DNA from: Affinirhizobium straminoryzae
GTDB lineage: Bacteria > Pseudomonadota > Alphaproteobacteria > Rhizobiales > Rhizobiaceae
Length of the DNA stretch: 64,000 nucleotides
Assembly (NCBI RefSeq): GCF_007004135.1
Contig: NZ_VJMG01000008.1
Location: 1-64,000, forward strand
Reading direction: 5' to 3'
Shown here piece after piece: positions 1 through 11,386 of this stretch. Position 1 is the stretch's first letter, and every line of letters begins with the position of its first letter. The notes beneath the pieces are model-generated. The model made no database searches and had not been told where the DNA came from. It saw only the letters and a list, made by a program, of their open reading frames with translations. A program made the position numbers and the translations under genes.

Positions 1-135
1 CCGCGCCCTTCCTGCGGGGCCGCTGCGGCGCCTGACCAGCCACAGGATGAGGACGAGCACCAGCAGCGCCAGCGCCACACCCGCCACGGCAAGGACCAGT
101 CGGTCGCCATAGGCTCCCATCAGATCATCGACCAT
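1..135 (-). CDS. N-terminus of a FliO-like membrane protein (partial)
   Basis: The frame opens with ATG at 135 and runs off the left edge, giving 45 residues (MVDDLMGAYGDRLVLAV...). It has a short N-terminal segment, one strongly hydrophobic helix (about residues 14-34) and then an Arg-rich RRRSGPAGRAR stretch. This single-pass N-in/R-rich layout matches short rhizobial proteins annotated as FliO-like next to cckA, with which it is divergent here. Only the N-terminus is visible, so the family call rests on resemblance of the first residues and on location. Confidence 0.5.
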   Translation of the reverse strand, partial: MVDDLMGAYGDRLVLAVAGVALALLVLVLILWLVRRRSGPAGRAR

Positions 136-504
136 GCATGCATCTCCCTGTCTGGTTGGCGACCGCGCATCCTGTCGCAGCCACTTATGCCGTTTTTGTG
201 CCCGACCGAAGCCTGCCGGCACCCGAGGCGCGGCGCAAGCGTGCCGGGCGCCGGTTGAGGTTAGGCAAGTCGCAAGTCCGCCGCAAGCCAGAGCCTGCAT
301 AGGAGTGGTTGCCGATCCGGCCGGACGGCTCCATGTTGCATCGCAGATATGGATGCAAACCGGCGCTCGGCAATAGGATTGTGAATGTCTTCAACGGGTT
401 TCTGATCCCAAGCGCTTTTTGGCCGGTCCGCAAATTGCTATGGAAGAGCAATGGACCGATTCCATGGCCGTGACGTTCAGTAACCGGTCGAAATGCGAGG
501 TGTG
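136..504. other. Divergent intergenic region before cckA
   Basis: About 370 bases separate the FliO-like gene from cckA. I see no convincing coding frame; an 80-codon frame at 134-376 has Cys/Arg/Ala-rich shadow-like composition and no ribosome site. It should hold both divergent promoters, but I could not place a good -35/-10 pair. The only clear structure is the inverted repeat at 425-457. Confidence 0.5.
425..457. repeat. Two-part inverted repeat in the cckA leader
   Basis: GGTCC (425-429) pairs with GGACC (453-457), and inside it ATTGCT (434-439) pairs with AGCAAT (447-452), with a 4-nt bulge (430-433) and a 7-nt loop. It lies about 50 nt upstream of the cckA start. It may be a leader hairpin or a dyad operator; no T-run follows, so it is not a terminator. 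Confidence 0.5.
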
Positions 505-3123
505 ATGACGAAATCGCAACCGATCGGCGGCTATGACGCGCCCCTGGTGGACCGGGGAACGCGCGGCGGCACCGTGCTGCGCCTGCTTCTTCTGGCGCTG
601 GTGCTGGTCGGCGTGTCGATCGCCTTCGTGCTGTTCAAGGACGTGATGGACAATGAGATCGTGCTGGGCGTGCTCGGCATTCTCGCCATGGTCGGCATCT
701 TCTTCATCGTCTCCTCGATGATCGGCTTCGTCGAGGTGATGCCGCAGTCACGCTCCGACGATTTTGCCGCAAGCTATCTCGCGGGCCATCCCGACGGCAT
801 TCTGGTGACCGACCGGCGCGGCCGCATTCTCTATGCCAATGCTGCCTATGGCCGGCTGACCGGTGCCACAAAGGCAAGCAATGCGCAGTCGCTGGAAGCA
901 CTTCTTTCCAAGAACAGCGAAGCGACGGAAGCGCTCTACCGGCTGACGACTGCCCTTCGCGACGGCCGTGGCGGGCACGAGGAATTCCGCCTGCTGAAGC
1001 CGCTCGGACGCGGCTCTTCCAATGGCGCCGGTGCCCACTGGTATCGCCTGAAGGCCCGCATTCTCGTCTCGCCGCTTCTGCCGGCGCCGCTCGATGTCTG
1101 GCAGATCGCCGATATCACCTCCGAGCGGGAGGAGCAGGAGCGCTTCTTCCGCGAACTCCAGAACGCCATCGACTATCTGGATCACGCCCCTGTCGGCTTC
1201 TTCTCCGCCGGCAAGAAGGGCGAGGTCTTCTATCTCAACGCGACGCTTGCCGAATGGCTGGGGCTTGATCTGACCAAATTCGTGCCGGGTTCGATGACCA
1301 TGTCGGACATGGTGGCGGGCGAGGGCATGGCGCTCATCCAGTCCGTGCAGGCCGGCCCTGGCCAGAAACGCACGGAGACGCTGGATCTCGATCTGCGCCG
1401 CAGCAACGGCCAGAGCCTGCCGGTGCGGCTGGTGCATTGCGTTTCCTCCATGCGTGACGGGGCGCCAGGCGAAAGCCGGACCGTCGTGCTGGCGCGCTCG
1501 CGTGCCGAGGGTGGCGACCAGTCGGCGTCTGCCATGCGCTTTACCCGCTTCTTCAACAACACGCCCATGGCGATTGCCTCGATCGGCGGTGACGGCAAGA
1601 TCCTGCGCATCAATGCGCCGTTCCTGCGCCTCTTCTCCGGCGTCGTCTCGCGTGACGATATCGATTCGGGCGTGTCGCTGGACGTCATCGTGCACGACAG
1701 CGCACGGGCCGATCTGGAGCGGGCGCTGGGCGCCGCCAAGGACCGGCAGGGCGATATCGCGCCCATCGACTGCCGCCATCCGGCCGATGACAGCCGTCAC
1801 GTGCGCTTCTACGTCAATGCGGTGATCGACGAAAGCGACGAGGCGCCGGAAGAAGTGGCGATCGTCTATGCGGTCGAGACCACCGAGCAGAAGGCGCTGG
1901 AAACCCAGATGGCCCAGACGCAGAAGATGAATGCGGTCGGCACGCTGGCCGGTGGCATCGCACATGATTTCAACAATGTGCTGACCGCCATCCTGCTCTC
2001 CTCCGACCATCTGCTGCTGCAGGCGCGCCCCTCCGATGCGAGCTTCGCCGACCTGATGGAGATCAAGCGCAACGCCAACCGCGCCGCGGTTCTGGTGCGG
2101 CAGTTGCTGGCCTTCTCGCGCAAGCAGACCATGCGGCCGGTGGTGCTGAACCTGACGGACGTGGTGGGCGATCTGCGCATGCTGGTCGACCGGCTGATCT
2201 CCGGCACCAATGTGAAGCTGGAGGTGGATTACGGACGCGACCTCTGGCCGGTGCGTACCGATCTTTCCCAGTTCGAGCAGGTGCTGATCAATCTGTGCGT
2301 CAATGCCCGCGACGCCATGCCGGGCGGCGGCGAGATTCGCATCCGCACCCGCAATGTGACGGCCGAAGAGGCCGCAGCCTTCCCGAGTGCCCGGTTGCCG
2401 GCCGAGGATTTCGTGATGGTCGAGGTGGCGGATACCGGCACCGGCATTGCGCCGGACATCATGGACAAGATCTTCGAACCCTTCTTCACCACCAAGGAGG
2501 TGGGCAAGGGCACCGGTCTCGGGCTGTCGATGGTCTATGGCATCGTGAAACAGTCCGGCGGTTACATCTACCCCGAATCGGAAGTGGGCAAGGGCACGAC
2601 CTTCCGCGTCTTCCTGCCGCGCCATGTGCCGGAGGTGAAGCCGGTGGTCGAAGCGGCGCCCGCGGCACAGCCGGCCGACAGTCACAGCCTGCCGCAGGCC
2701 GCGGCCGCCGACACGGCACCCGCCTCGCAGGATGTCGATCTGACCGGCAATTCCGCTGTCGTGCTGCTGGTCGAAGACGAGGAGGCGGTGCGGCGTGGCG
2801 GCAAGCGCATGCTCGAAACGCGCGGCTATACCGTGCATGAGGCAGGCTCCGGCACGGAAGCGCTCGACATCATGCAGGAACTGGACGGCAAGGTGGACAT
2901 CGTCGTCTCCGACGTTGTGATGCCGGAAATGGATGGCCCCTCGCTGCTGCGCGAACTGCGCAAGACCTATCCGGACCTGAAATTCATCTTCGTGTCCGGT
3001 TACGCGGAGGATGCCTTTGCCCGAAACCTGCCGGCGGATGCGAAGTTCGGCTTCCTGCCGAAACCCTTCTCGCTGAAGCAGCTGGCCGTGGCGGTCAGGG
3101 AAATGCTCGACCGGAAGGATTGA
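505..3123 (+). CDS. cckA: Hybrid sensor histidine kinase CckA
   Basis: Cell-cycle hybrid kinase that feeds phosphate through ChpT to CtrA and CpdR in Alphaproteobacteria; inner membrane. 872 aa from ATG 505, which has GAGG at 497-500; ATG 493 is 12 nt upstream in frame. Order: two transmembrane helices (about 23-43 and 54-74), PAS-like segments near 90-120, 215-250 and 345-380, the H-box GGIAHDFNN with His487, an HATPase domain ([30 protein letters not shown]), a low-complexity Ala/Pro linker, and a C-terminal receiver with acidic EDEE, phospho-acceptor Asp803 ([10 protein letters not shown]) and the KP lysine (FLPKPF). All catalytic residues are present. Adjacency to recA is usual in Rhizobiaceae. 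Confidence 0.95.
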   Translation: MTKSQPIGGYDAPLVDRGTRGGTVLRLLLLALVLVGVSIAFVLFKDVMDNEIVLGVLGILAMVGIFFIVSSMIGFVEVMPQSRSDDFAASYLAGHPDGILVTDRRGRILYANAAYGRLTGATKASNAQSLEALLSKNSEATEALYRLTTALRDGRGGHEEFRLLKPLGRGSSNGAGAHWYRLKARILVSPLLPAPLDVWQIADITSEREEQERFFRELQNAIDYLDHAPVGFFSAGKKGEVFYLNATLAEWLGLDLTKFVPGSMTMSDMVAGEGMALIQSVQAGPGQKRTETLDLDLRRSNGQSLPVRLVHCVSSMRDGAPGESRTVVLARSRAEGGDQSASAMRFTRFFNNTPMAIASIGGDGKILRINAPFLRLFSGVVSRDDIDSGVSLDVIVHDSARADLERALGAAKDRQGDIAPIDCRHPADDSRHVRFYVNAVIDESDEAPEEVAIVYAVETTEQKALETQMAQTQKMNAVGTLAGGIAHDFNNVLTAILLSSDHLLLQARPSDASFADLMEIKRNANRAAVLVRQLLAFSRKQTMRPVVLNLTDVVGDLRMLVDRLISGTNVKLEVDYGRDLWPVRTDLSQFEQVLINLCVNARDAMPGGGEIRIRTRNVTAEEAAAFPSARLPAEDFVMVEVADTGTGIAPDIMDKIFEPFFTTKEVGKGTGLGLSMVYGIVKQSGGYIYPESEVGKGTTFRVFLPRHVPEVKPVVEAAPAAQPADSHSLPQAAAADTAPASQDVDLTGNSAVVLLVEDEEAVRRGGKRMLETRGYTVHEAGSGTEALDIMQELDGKVDIVVSDVVMPEMDGPSLLRELRKTYPDLKFIFVSGYAEDAFARNLPADAKFGFLPKPFSLKQLAVAVREMLDRKD

Positions 3124-3191
3124 AGGCAGCCTCTGCCGATCTTCGGAAATCCGAGGAAATTCCGGGACTTCGGCGTGGATCAAACCGTGCG

Positions 3192-3206
3192 GAACGTCTG
3201 GAGAAC
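3192..3206. promoter_or_regulatory. SOS (LexA) box, perfect alphaproteobacterial form
   Basis: GAAC-N7-GAAC (GAACGTCTGGAGAAC) is the reverse complement of the alphaproteobacterial LexA site GTTC-N7-GTTC, without mismatch. It lies about 127 nt upstream of the recA start, in the only intergenic space before recA. Confidence 0.7.
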
Positions 3207-3259
3207 ACAGAACGAATTATTTTTGCGATTCAGGGACTTGGTTGCCTCTTGCAAAAATA

Positions 3260-3274
3260 GAACAAAAAGAGTAC
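3260..3274. promoter_or_regulatory. Second SOS-box-like site near recA
   Basis: GAAC-N7-GTAC (GAACAAAAAGAGTAC) differs by one base from GAAC-N7-GAAC. It is AT-rich and about 58 nt before the recA ATG, a position where LexA could occlude the promoter. Which of the two sites is the main operator cannot be told from sequence. Confidence 0.55.
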
Positions 3275-3332
3275 ATCATCTCCATCGGATGCTTGTTGCC
3301 CACGCGGCTGCAATAACCTAAAGGTGGATGGG

Positions 3333-4421
<1,089 letters not shown>

Positions 4422-4453
4422 TCGGCGCCCCGCACCTTCCCTGACAGGTTTGG

Positions 4454-4490
4454 CCGGCCGCACGACTTGAGACGTTGTGCGGCCGGTTTG
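4454..4490 (+). terminator. Intrinsic terminator of recA
   Basis: CCGGCCGCAC (4454-4463) pairs perfectly with GTGCGGCCGG (4477-4486), with a 13-nt loop, followed by TTTG. It lies 33 nt after the recA stop. The T-run is short but the 10-bp GC stem is strong. Confidence 0.7.
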
Positions 4491-4582
4491 TCGTCGTGCT
4501 GGACAGGGTTCGGCTGGAACGTTAAAAGCCAGTGGTTTTTGGATGAAGGGACCGCCTGGGGCGGGGGTATAAGGGCTGTTGC

Positions 4583-7243
4583 ATGAGTGGCGTGAATGAA
4601 ATCCGGTCGACCTTCCTCGACTATTTCCGCAAGAACGGTCACGAGATCGTCTCGTCCAGTCCGCTGGTGCCGCGCAACGACCCGACGCTGATGTTCACCA
4701 ATGCCGGCATGGTGCAGTTCAAGAACGTCTTTACGGGCCTGGAGAGCCGTCCCTATACGACCGCCTCGACCTCGCAGAAGGTCGTGCGCGCCGGCGGCAA
4801 GCACAATGACCTCGACAATGTCGGCTATACCGCCCGCCACCTGACCTTCTTCGAAATGCTCGGCAACTTCTCGTTCGGCGACTATTTCAAGGAGCGCGCC
4901 ATCGAGCTTGCCTGGAACCTCGTTACCAAGGGCTTCGATCTGCCGAAGGAACGCCTGCTGGTGACGGTCTATGCCGAGGACGAGGAGGCTGCGAGCCTCT
5001 GGAAGAAGATTGCCGGCTTCTCCGACGACAAGATCATCCGCATTCCGACCTCCGACAATTTCTGGCAGATGGGCGATACCGGCCCCTGCGGCCCGTGCTC
5101 GGAAATCTTCATCGACCAGGGCGAGCATGTCTGGGGCGGCCCGCCCGGCTCACCGGAAGAGGATGGCGACCGCTTCCTGGAATTCTGGAACCTCGTCTTC
5201 ATGCAGTTCGAACAGACGGCGCCTGGCGAGCGCACGCCGCTGCCGCGCCCGTCGATCGACACCGGCATGGGCCTGGAGCGCATGGCCTGCATCCTGCAGG
5301 GCGTCAGCAGCGTGTTCGACACCGACCTGTTCAAGACGCTGATCTCGGCGACGGAAGACGTGGTCGGCGCCAGGGCGGAAGGTGACCAGGCGGCAAGCTT
5401 CCGCGTGATTGCCGACCATCTGCGCTCCTCCGCTTTCCTCATTGCCGATGGCGTTCTGCCGTCGAACGAAGGCCGCGGTTACGTCCTGCGCCGCATCATG
5501 CGCCGCGCCATGCGCCACATGCAGCTGCTCGGCGCGCGCGAGCCGCTGATGTACCGCCTGCTGCCGGCTCTGGTCGGCGAAATGGGCCGCGCCTATCCGG
5601 AACTTGGCCGCGCCGAGGCGCTGATTTCCGAGACGCTGAAGCTCGAGGAAGGCAAGTTCCGCACGACGCTCGCCCGCGGCCTTTCGCTTCTGTCGGATGC
5701 GACGGAAACTCTTGGCAAGGGCGATTCGCTTGACGGCGAAACCGCCTTCAAGCTCTACGATACCTATGGCTTCCCGCTCGATCTCACGCAGGATGCGCTG
5801 CGCGCCCGCGGCATCGGCGTCGACCTCACCGGCTTCAACGATGCCATGCAGCGGCAGAAGGCGGAAGCGCGCGCCAGCTGGGCCGGTTCCGGCGAAAAGG
5901 CCACCGAAGGTGTCTGGTTCGAACTGAAGGAAAAGTTCGGCGCCACCGAATTCCTGGGTTATGACACCGAATCGGCGGAAGGTGTGGTGCAGGCAATCGT
6001 CCGCGAAGGTACGGTTGTCGGCGAGGCCAAGGCTGGCGAGACGGTGCAGATCGTCGTCAACCAGACGCCGTTTTACGGCGAATCGGGCGGCCAGATGGGC
6101 GATAGCGGCGTGATCTCGACCGATGGCGCGAAGCTTTCGGTCACCGACACCCAGAAGAAGGGCGAGGGTCTGTTCGTGCATGCGGCGGTGGTTGCCGAAG
6201 GTGTGCTGAAGACCGGCGATGCCGTGGTGCTGACGGTGGACCATGCCCGCCGTTCGCGCCTGCGCGCCAACCATTCCGCCACCCACCTGCTGCACGAGGC
6301 GCTGCGCGAGGTGCTCGGCACGCATGTGGCCCAGAAGGGCTCGCTGGTCTCGCCGGAGCGGCTTCGCTTCGACGTTTCCCATCCCAAGCCAATGTCGGCC
6401 GAGGAACTGGCACGCGTCGAGGACATGGCGAACGCCATCATCCTGCAGAATGCCCCGGTCACGACGCGTCTGATGAGCGTCGATGACGCGATTGCCGAGG
6501 GCGCCATGGCCCTGTTTGGCGAAAAATACGGCGAGGAAGTGCGCGTCGTTTCGATGGGCACCGGCATCGAGGGCGCCAAGGCCGGCAAACCCTATTCGAT
6601 CGAACTGTGCGGCGGCACCCATGTGGCCTCGACCGGCGAGATCGGTCTGGTGCGCGTGCTGGGCGAAAGCGCCGTCGGTTCCGGTGTGCGCCGCATCGAG
6701 GCCGTGACGGGCGAGGGCGCCCGCGCCTATCTTGCCGAACAGGACGAGCGCGTGAAGGCGCTGGCCTCCGTCCTCAAGGTGCAGCCATCCGAACTTCTGC
6801 CGCGCGTCGAGGCACTGATGGACGAGCGCAAGAAGCTCGAGAAGGAACTGGCGGATGCCCGCCGCAAGCTGGCCATGGGCGGCGCCCAGGGCGGAGCTGC
6901 TTCCGAGGTGCGCGATCTTGCCGGTATCAAGTATCTCGGCAAGGCCGTCAGCGGCGTCGATGCCAAGGACCTGAAGAGTCTGGTGGATGAGGCCAAGACC
7001 GGTCTGACCTCCGGCGTGGTGCTGCTGATTGCCGTCAGCGATGATGGCAAGGCGAGCGCGGTTGTCGGCGTGACGGCCGACCTGACGGAGCGCTTCAGCG
7101 CCGTCGATCTGGTGCGGGTCGCTTCCGTCGCCCTCGGCGGCAAGGGCGGTGGCGGCCGTGCGGACATGGCGCAGGCCGGCGGTCCGGACGGTGCCAAGAC
7201 TGATGAGGCCATCGAAGCGGTGGCAGCCGCCATCGCGGGCTGA
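4583..7243 (+). CDS. alaS: Alanyl-tRNA synthetase
   Basis: Charges tRNA-Ala with alanine; cytoplasmic. 886 aa, normal for bacterial AlaRS. The N-terminal class II aminoacylation core begins [16 protein letters not shown] and contains [26 protein letters not shown] motif 2. The editing domain has zinc ligands HSATH (near 565) and CGGTHV (near 675); a C-terminal Lys/Glu-rich helix and a DHHA1-type C-Ala domain with the Gly-rich [16 protein letters not shown] follow. It sits downstream of recA, as usual in rhizobia, with its own start region after the recA terminator. Confidence 0.98.
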   Translation: MSGVNEIRSTFLDYFRKNGHEIVSSSPLVPRNDPTLMFTNAGMVQFKNVFTGLESRPYTTASTSQKVVRAGGKHNDLDNVGYTARHLTFFEMLGNFSFGDYFKERAIELAWNLVTKGFDLPKERLLVTVYAEDEEAASLWKKIAGFSDDKIIRIPTSDNFWQMGDTGPCGPCSEIFIDQGEHVWGGPPGSPEEDGDRFLEFWNLVFMQFEQTAPGERTPLPRPSIDTGMGLERMACILQGVSSVFDTDLFKTLISATEDVVGARAEGDQAASFRVIADHLRSSAFLIADGVLPSNEGRGYVLRRIMRRAMRHMQLLGAREPLMYRLLPALVGEMGRAYPELGRAEALISETLKLEEGKFRTTLARGLSLLSDATETLGKGDSLDGETAFKLYDTYGFPLDLTQDALRARGIGVDLTGFNDAMQRQKAEARASWAGSGEKATEGVWFELKEKFGATEFLGYDTESAEGVVQAIVREGTVVGEAKAGETVQIVVNQTPFYGESGGQMGDSGVISTDGAKLSVTDTQKKGEGLFVHAAVVAEGVLKTGDAVVLTVDHARRSRLRANHSATHLLHEALREVLGTHVAQKGSLVSPERLRFDVSHPKPMSAEELARVEDMANAIILQNAPVTTRLMSVDDAIAEGAMALFGEKYGEEVRVVSMGTGIEGAKAGKPYSIELCGGTHVASTGEIGLVRVLGESAVGSGVRRIEAVTGEGARAYLAEQDERVKALASVLKVQPSELLPRVEALMDERKKLEKELADARRKLAMGGAQGGAASEVRDLAGIKYLGKAVSGVDAKDLKSLVDEAKTGLTSGVVLLIAVSDDGKASAVVGVTADLTERFSAVDLVRVASVALGGKGGGGRADMAQAGGPDGAKTDEAIEAVAAAIAG

Positions 7244-7254
7244 TCGAAAGAGGC

Positions 7255-7284
7255 AAGGGCCGGGCACCGGCGCGGCCCTTCTCT
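7255..7284 (+). terminator. Possible terminator after alaS
   Basis: AAGGGCCG (7255-7262) pairs with CGGCCCTT (7273-7280) around a 10-nt loop, 11 nt after the alaS stop. The following bases (CTCTAT) are only weakly T-rich. Confidence 0.45.
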
Positions 7285-7471
7285 ATGGTTCCCGGGCGAA
7301 ACCCGTGACGGGGAGCGCCGGCATGGCTGACGTGGCCCGTATCTGTCGGGAAAGACCGGAACGTGGTTTTTCCGCAGAGACGGCGGACCAGACAGACGAA
7401 GCAAGGAAAACCCAGGGGCTGCCGGGTTCGGAATGAACCTGACGGGTGCTTGGCAAGGGAAGGGACAGGGC

Positions 7472-8344
7472 GTGACGCTGGCGGTGGCGATCGACGAGAC
7501 GGACGACATGCCGGTGGAAGCGGATGGCTTTCTCAACGGCCTGTTTGCCCATGCGCCGCAGACGACCGCCTTCAACAAGCTGCGCAAGCGCCTGCTGCGG
7601 CAGGTGCGGCAGGCGATTGACGATTTCGGCATGCTGAAGGGCCAGACGCGCTGGCTGATCGGGCTCTCCGGTGGCAAGGATAGCTATTCCCTGCTGGCGC
7701 TGCTGATGGATCTGCAGTGGCGCGGGCTTCTGCCGGTCGAGCTTGTCGCCTGCAATCTCGACCAGGGCCAGCCGAATTTTCCCAAGCACATCCTGCCGGA
7801 ATACCTGACGGGCATTGGCGTCAAGCACCGCATCGAGTACCGCGACACCTATTCGGTGGTGAAGGAAAAGGTGCCGGAGGGTGCCACCTACTGCTCGCTC
7901 TGCTCGCGACTCAGACGCGGCAACCTGTACCGGGTGGCACGCGAGGAAGGCTGTGATGCGCTGGTGCTCGGCCATCACCGCGACGACATTCTCGAAACCT
8001 TTTTCATGAACCTGTTTCATGGCGGACGGCTGGCCGGCATGCCGGCCAAGCTTTTGAACGACGAGGGCGACCTCTTCGTGCTGCGGCCGCTCGCCTATTG
8101 CGCGGAAGAGGATCTGGCGAAATTTGCCGCCGCCCTGCAGTTTCCGATCATCCCCTGCGATCTGTGCGGTTCGCAGGACGGGCTGCAGCGCAATGCCATG
8201 AAGCAGATGTTGACGACGATGGAAACGCAGATGCCGGGCCGCAAGGACCGCATGCTGCGGGCGCTTGCCCACGTGAACCCGTCGCATCTGCTCGATCCCA
8301 AGCTTTTCGATTTCGCTTCCCTTTCTCCCTCCCCGAAAGACTGA
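7472..8344 (+). CDS. ttcA: tRNA 2-thiocytidine(32) synthetase TtcA
   Basis: ATP- and Fe-S-dependent enzyme that converts C32 to 2-thiocytidine in tRNA. It has the PP-loop SGGKDSY, the [10 protein letters not shown] pair of cysteines, [15 protein letters not shown], and a further Cys pair in CDLCGSQDG, the typical TtcA set for the Fe-S cluster. GTG 7472 gives 290 aa and has AGGGA at 7461-7465, 6 nt upstream. ATG 7433, in frame and 13 codons earlier, has little ribosome site. The gene stops 8 nt before the next one, so the two are probably cotranscribed. Confidence 0.9.
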   Translation: MTLAVAIDETDDMPVEADGFLNGLFAHAPQTTAFNKLRKRLLRQVRQAIDDFGMLKGQTRWLIGLSGGKDSYSLLALLMDLQWRGLLPVELVACNLDQGQPNFPKHILPEYLTGIGVKHRIEYRDTYSVVKEKVPEGATYCSLCSRLRRGNLYRVAREEGCDALVLGHHRDDILETFFMNLFHGGRLAGMPAKLLNDEGDLFVLRPLAYCAEEDLAKFAAALQFPIIPCDLCGSQDGLQRNAMKQMLTTMETQMPGRKDRMLRALAHVNPSHLLDPKLFDFASLSPSPKD

Positions 8345-8352
8345 GGTTTTCC

Positions 8353-9168
8353 ATGAGCATTGATGTGATGGCACTGGCGGACGTTCTCAGACGTGCTGCC
8401 AAGGCCGAAATCCTGCCGCGTTTTCGCAGGCTCTCCGATGGCGACGTGCGCGCCAAGAGCGAGGCGACCGATCTCGTCACCGAGGCCGATGTGAATGCCG
8501 AGCGGATGATCCGCGCGGAACTGGAGCAGCTCGCGCCGCAGGCGTTGTTCATCGGCGAAGAATCGGTCGCGGCCGACCCGGCCCTGCTGTCAAAGCTGAA
8601 GGAAGCGGAACTGGCGGTCATTGTCGACCCCGTTGACGGTACCTTCAACTTTGCCTCGGGCATTCCGGCCTTCGGCGTGATGGCCTCGGTGGTCTACCGC
8701 AACGAAACGGTCGCCGGCCTGATCTATGATCCGATGGGCGATGACTGGGTGATGGCGGAAAAGGGAAGTGGCGCCTATCTGCGCCGGCCGGATGGCGAGG
8801 CGATCCGCCTGTCGGTGGCGGCACCGAAGCCGCTGGGATCGATGATCGGCATGGCATCGGCTGGCTATTTCTTTGGCGAGCAGCGGGAGAAGATCCTTGG
8901 CAATCTCGCCAAGGTGCGCATGTTCGCCTGCTATCGCTGTGCGGCGCAGGAATATCGCACGCTTGCCGGTGGCCATGTGGATTTTGCCATGTACAACAAG
9001 CTGATGCCCTGGGATCATCTGGCGGGAACGCTGATCTCCCAGGAGGCCGGTGGCCATGCGGCGCGTTTTGACGGCAGTCCCTATCGCCCGACCGATCTGG
9101 ACGGCGGCCTGCTCGTTGCCACAACTCCGGACAGCTGGCGCGTGCTGCGCGACGAAATCATCGGCTGA
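8353..9168 (+). CDS. Inositol-monophosphatase-family phosphatase
   Basis: Mg-dependent phosphatase of the IMPase/SuhB/HisN superfamily, 271 aa. Metal-site motifs are present in order: GEES (about residue 67), DPVDGTFNF (about 93-101) and the C-terminal WDHLAG. The substrate is unclear: myo-inositol-1-phosphate, histidinol phosphate (HisN type) or 3'-phosphoadenosine 5'-phosphate phosphatases all share this fold. ATG 8353 follows the ttcA stop (TGA GGTTTTCC ATG, with GAGG close by); the longer in-frame extension overlaps ttcA and is rejected. A strong terminator follows. Confidence 0.85.
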   Translation: MSIDVMALADVLRRAAKAEILPRFRRLSDGDVRAKSEATDLVTEADVNAERMIRAELEQLAPQALFIGEESVAADPALLSKLKEAELAVIVDPVDGTFNFASGIPAFGVMASVVYRNETVAGLIYDPMGDDWVMAEKGSGAYLRRPDGEAIRLSVAAPKPLGSMIGMASAGYFFGEQREKILGNLAKVRMFACYRCAAQEYRTLAGGHVDFAMYNKLMPWDHLAGTLISQEAGGHAARFDGSPYRPTDLDGGLLVATTPDSWRVLRDEIIG

Positions 9169-9190
9169 GAGAGCCTTGGGCCCTCATTCG

Positions 9191-9228
9191 AAAAGCCCCG
9201 GCAACGGAAGTGATGCCGGGGCTTTTCT
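9191..9228. terminator. Strong bidirectional terminator
   Basis: AAAAGCCCCGGC (9191-9202) pairs with GCCGGGGCTTTT (9215-9226), a 12-bp perfect stem with A-run and T-run flanks. It serves the phosphatase gene on the plus strand and the convergent MFS gene on the minus strand. Confidence 0.9.
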
Positions 9229-9250
9229 GTATTTTAAAACCGGAGCGCCG

Positions 9251-10498
9251 TCAGACGCGCGGATTGTGCGGCTGGAAGAGCTTGCCCTTTTCGGCAATCA
9301 GCACGAAGACGAGCCCGACGAGCGAGACGGAGAAGAAGCCCGCGACCATGGGCAGCGCCGTGCCGTTGAAGGCCTGCCCGATAAGGGCGCCGATTGCCGC
9401 CCCGCCAACCGTGCTCATGAAGCCGAGGACGGAGGAGGCCGTGCCTGCCACATGGCCGAGCGGCTCCATGGCAAGCGAGTTGAAGTTGGCGCCGATCCAG
9501 CCGAACATGAACATCGCAAGCCCGAAGAAGCTCAGGAACAGCAGGAAGGGCATCGGCTGGGGGCCGACGAGCTGGACGAACAGCCAGAGCGCCGTGATGG
9601 CAATGAACGCCAGCAGGGAGCCATGCGACAGCCTGCGCATGCCGAAGCGCCCGACCAGGCGCGAGTTCAGGAAGGAAGAAAAGGACATGAAGGCGGCGAC
9701 GGCAGCAAAGGCCACGGGGAACCAGTGCCCGAGACCGTAGATGCCGACATAGACCTGCTGCGCGGAGTTGATGAAACCGAAGAGCGCCCCGAAGATGAAG
9801 GTCGCGGAAATCGTGTAGCACAGCGCCATGCGGTTGGTCAGAACGATGCGAAACCCGTCGATGATGGAGGACAGCGTCAGCGGACGGACATCCTCCGGCG
9901 CAAGGGTTTCCGGCAGCCGGAGCATCATCCAGACAAGGATGGCGATCGCCATGATGCCGATGAAGAGAAAAATCATGTGCCAGTTGCCGCCCAGCATGAT
10001 CACCTGGCCGGTGCCCGGCGCAATGATCGGCACGATCATGAACACCATCATGATCAGCGACATGACCTCAGCCATGGCGCGGCCGCCGAACACGTCGCGC
10101 ACGATCGACACGGTGACGACGCGCGTGGAAGCGGCGCCCGCCCCCTGGATGAAACGCAGGATCAGCAGGCCGGAGAAGGAGGGAACCGCGACAATGGCAA
10201 ACGAACAGACGATATAGAGCGCCAGGCCGAAGATCATCGGCTTGCGGCGGCCGAAGCGGTCCGAAATCGGGCCGTAGAGCAGTTGTGCGAAGCCGAAGCC
10301 GAACAGGTAGGAGGACACGATGAACTGGCGTTCGTTGACGTTCTCGACCCGGAGTGCCTCGCCAATCTGTTGCAGAGCCGGCAACATGATGTCGATGGCG
10401 AGCGCGTTGAGCGCCATCAGCATGGCCATCATGCCAATGAATTCAGCCTTGCCCATGCCTTTCAGCCGGGCGGCCGCCACGTTGGTTACGGATGTCAC
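9251..10498 (-). CDS. MFS drug-resistance transporter, Bcr/CflA type
   Basis: Inner-membrane proton-driven exporter, 415 aa, 12 predicted hydrophobic helices. The MFS loop 2-3 motif is GPISDRFGRRKP, and the TM1 segment (NALAIDIMLPALQQI) and RFIQGAGAAS in TM4-5 match the Bcr/CflA subfamily of multidrug and bicyclomycin exporters. GTG 10498 is preferred because AGGA lies 9 nt upstream; the longer frame begins with TTG 10504, only 3 nt from that site. Substrate cannot be inferred. It lies downstream of grxD on the same strand but behind a hairpin. Confidence 0.85.
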   Translation of the reverse strand: MTSVTNVAAARLKGMGKAEFIGMMAMLMALNALAIDIMLPALQQIGEALRVENVNERQFIVSSYLFGFGFAQLLYGPISDRFGRRKPMIFGLALYIVCSFAIVAVPSFSGLLILRFIQGAGAASTRVVTVSIVRDVFGGRAMAEVMSLIMMVFMIVPIIAPGTGQVIMLGGNWHMIFLFIGIMAIAILVWMMLRLPETLAPEDVRPLTLSSIIDGFRIVLTNRMALCYTISATFIFGALFGFINSAQQVYVGIYGLGHWFPVAFAAVAAFMSFSSFLNSRLVGRFGMRRLSHGSLLAFIAITALWLFVQLVGPQPMPFLLFLSFFGLAMFMFGWIGANFNSLAMEPLGHVAGTASSVLGFMSTVGGAAIGALIGQAFNGTALPMVAGFFSVSLVGLVFVLIAEKGKLFQPHNPRV

Positions 10499-10517
10499 GA
10501 TCAATAATCCTGAAAAT

Positions 10518-10545
10518 GCAAAGGCGCCGCGGGATGGCGGCGCCT
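10518..10545 (-). terminator. Hairpin downstream of grxD
   Basis: AGGCGCCGC (10522-10530) pairs with GCGGCGCCT (10537-10545). Read on the minus strand the stem is followed by TTTGCATTTT, so it can end grxD transcription before the MFS gene. Confidence 0.6.
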
Positions 10546-10588
10546 CGATCTGAAATCGATGATGCCGGATCAGCCGGCAAGAGGCCCC

Positions 10589-10924
10589 TTAGGCAGCGCC
10601 GCGAACGGCGATACCCTGTTCCTGGAGGTGCGACTGCAATTCGCCGGACTGGAACATTTCGCGGACGATGTCGCAGCCGCCGACGAATTCGCCCTTGATG
10701 TAGAGCTGCGGAATCGTCGGCCAGTTCGAATAGTCCTTGATGCCCTGGCGGATTTCCTGGTCGGCGAGCACGTTGATGCCCTTGTAGTCGAGGCCGAGGT
10801 AATCGAGGATCTGCACCACCTGGCCGGAGAACCCGCACTGCGGGAACTGGGGGGTGCCCTTCATGAAGAGAACGACATCGTTGCCCTTCACTTCGCTGTC
10901 AATCAAGTCGTGAATTCCGCTCAT
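10589..10924 (-). CDS. grxD: Monothiol glutaredoxin Grx4/GrxD
   Basis: CGFS-type glutaredoxin that carries [2Fe-2S] clusters and acts with BolA proteins in Fe-S trafficking and iron sensing. 111 aa. The active site is [14 protein letters not shown], followed by [17 protein letters not shown] (cis-Pro and glutathione-binding region). A good ribosome site (AGGAAAGGAACC) precedes the ATG. It lies downstream of bolA on the same strand, the usual alphaproteobacterial arrangement. Confidence 0.95.
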   Translation of the reverse strand: MSGIHDLIDSEVKGNDVVLFMKGTPQFPQCGFSGQVVQILDYLGLDYKGINVLADQEIRQGIKDYSNWPTIPQLYIKGEFVGGCDIVREMFQSGELQSHLQEQGIAVRGAA

Positions 10925-11066
10925 GGTCCGTTCCTTTCCTGCCCGGGGTCAAGGTCCGGGCGCTGTCGGGCCTTTAAATAACACGGGATTACACAAATTC
11001 CAGCCATTGCGCGTGCTGGAACCCATCAAATCGCGTGATGCCAGCCAGCGTGATGAACGGGCCGCG

Positions 11067-11300
11067 TCACTCAGGCGCGGAGGTCTGCAGTGCCAGCGCA
11101 TGCAGAACGCCGCCCATGTTGCCCTTCAGCGCCTCATAGACCATCTGGTGCTGCTGAACGCGGGTCTTGCCGCGGAAGGCTTCGGCCACGACTTCGGCCG
11201 CATAATGATCGCCATCGCCGGCGAGGTCGCGAATCTTGACCTTGGCACCCGGGATCCCCGCCTTGATCATGTCTTCGATGTCACCGGGGCGCATGGGCAT
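11067..11300 (-). CDS. bolA: BolA-family protein
   Basis: 77 aa BolA/IbaG-like protein, expected to bind a shared [2Fe-2S] cluster with the monothiol glutaredoxin encoded next to it. The class II KH-like fold motif is visible in GDGDHYAAEVVAEAF and in the helix RVQQHQMVYEAL, followed by MGGVLHALALQT with the conserved His. AAGGA precedes the first ATG. Gene order purL-bolA-grxD is common in rhizobia. Confidence 0.92.
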   Translation of the reverse strand: MPMRPGDIEDMIKAGIPGAKVKIRDLAGDGDHYAAEVVAEAFRGKTRVQQHQMVYEALKGNMGGVLHALALQTSAPE

Positions 11301-11386
11301 GGGTCATTCCTTTCAAGTCAGTCGCAACGCGCTTTTCAGCAAGAGTGCCAAAAAGCGCGCCATTGTCAAAGCGCTTCCTGATGCGC

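Noticed and set aside
134-376. An 80-codon frame before cckA
   Set aside because: Cys/Arg/Ala-rich, without a ribosome site; looks like chance open sequence in a promoter region.
748-3183. An 811-codon open frame antisense to cckA
   Set aside because: It lies fully under the well-supported CckA gene and shows no domain pattern; composition is typical of a complement-frame shadow.
9050-10507. A 485-codon open frame covering the MFS gene on the plus strand
   Set aside because: Extremely Glu/Asp/His/Arg-rich, as expected for the complement of a hydrophobic membrane protein; the MFS reading has clear helices and motifs.
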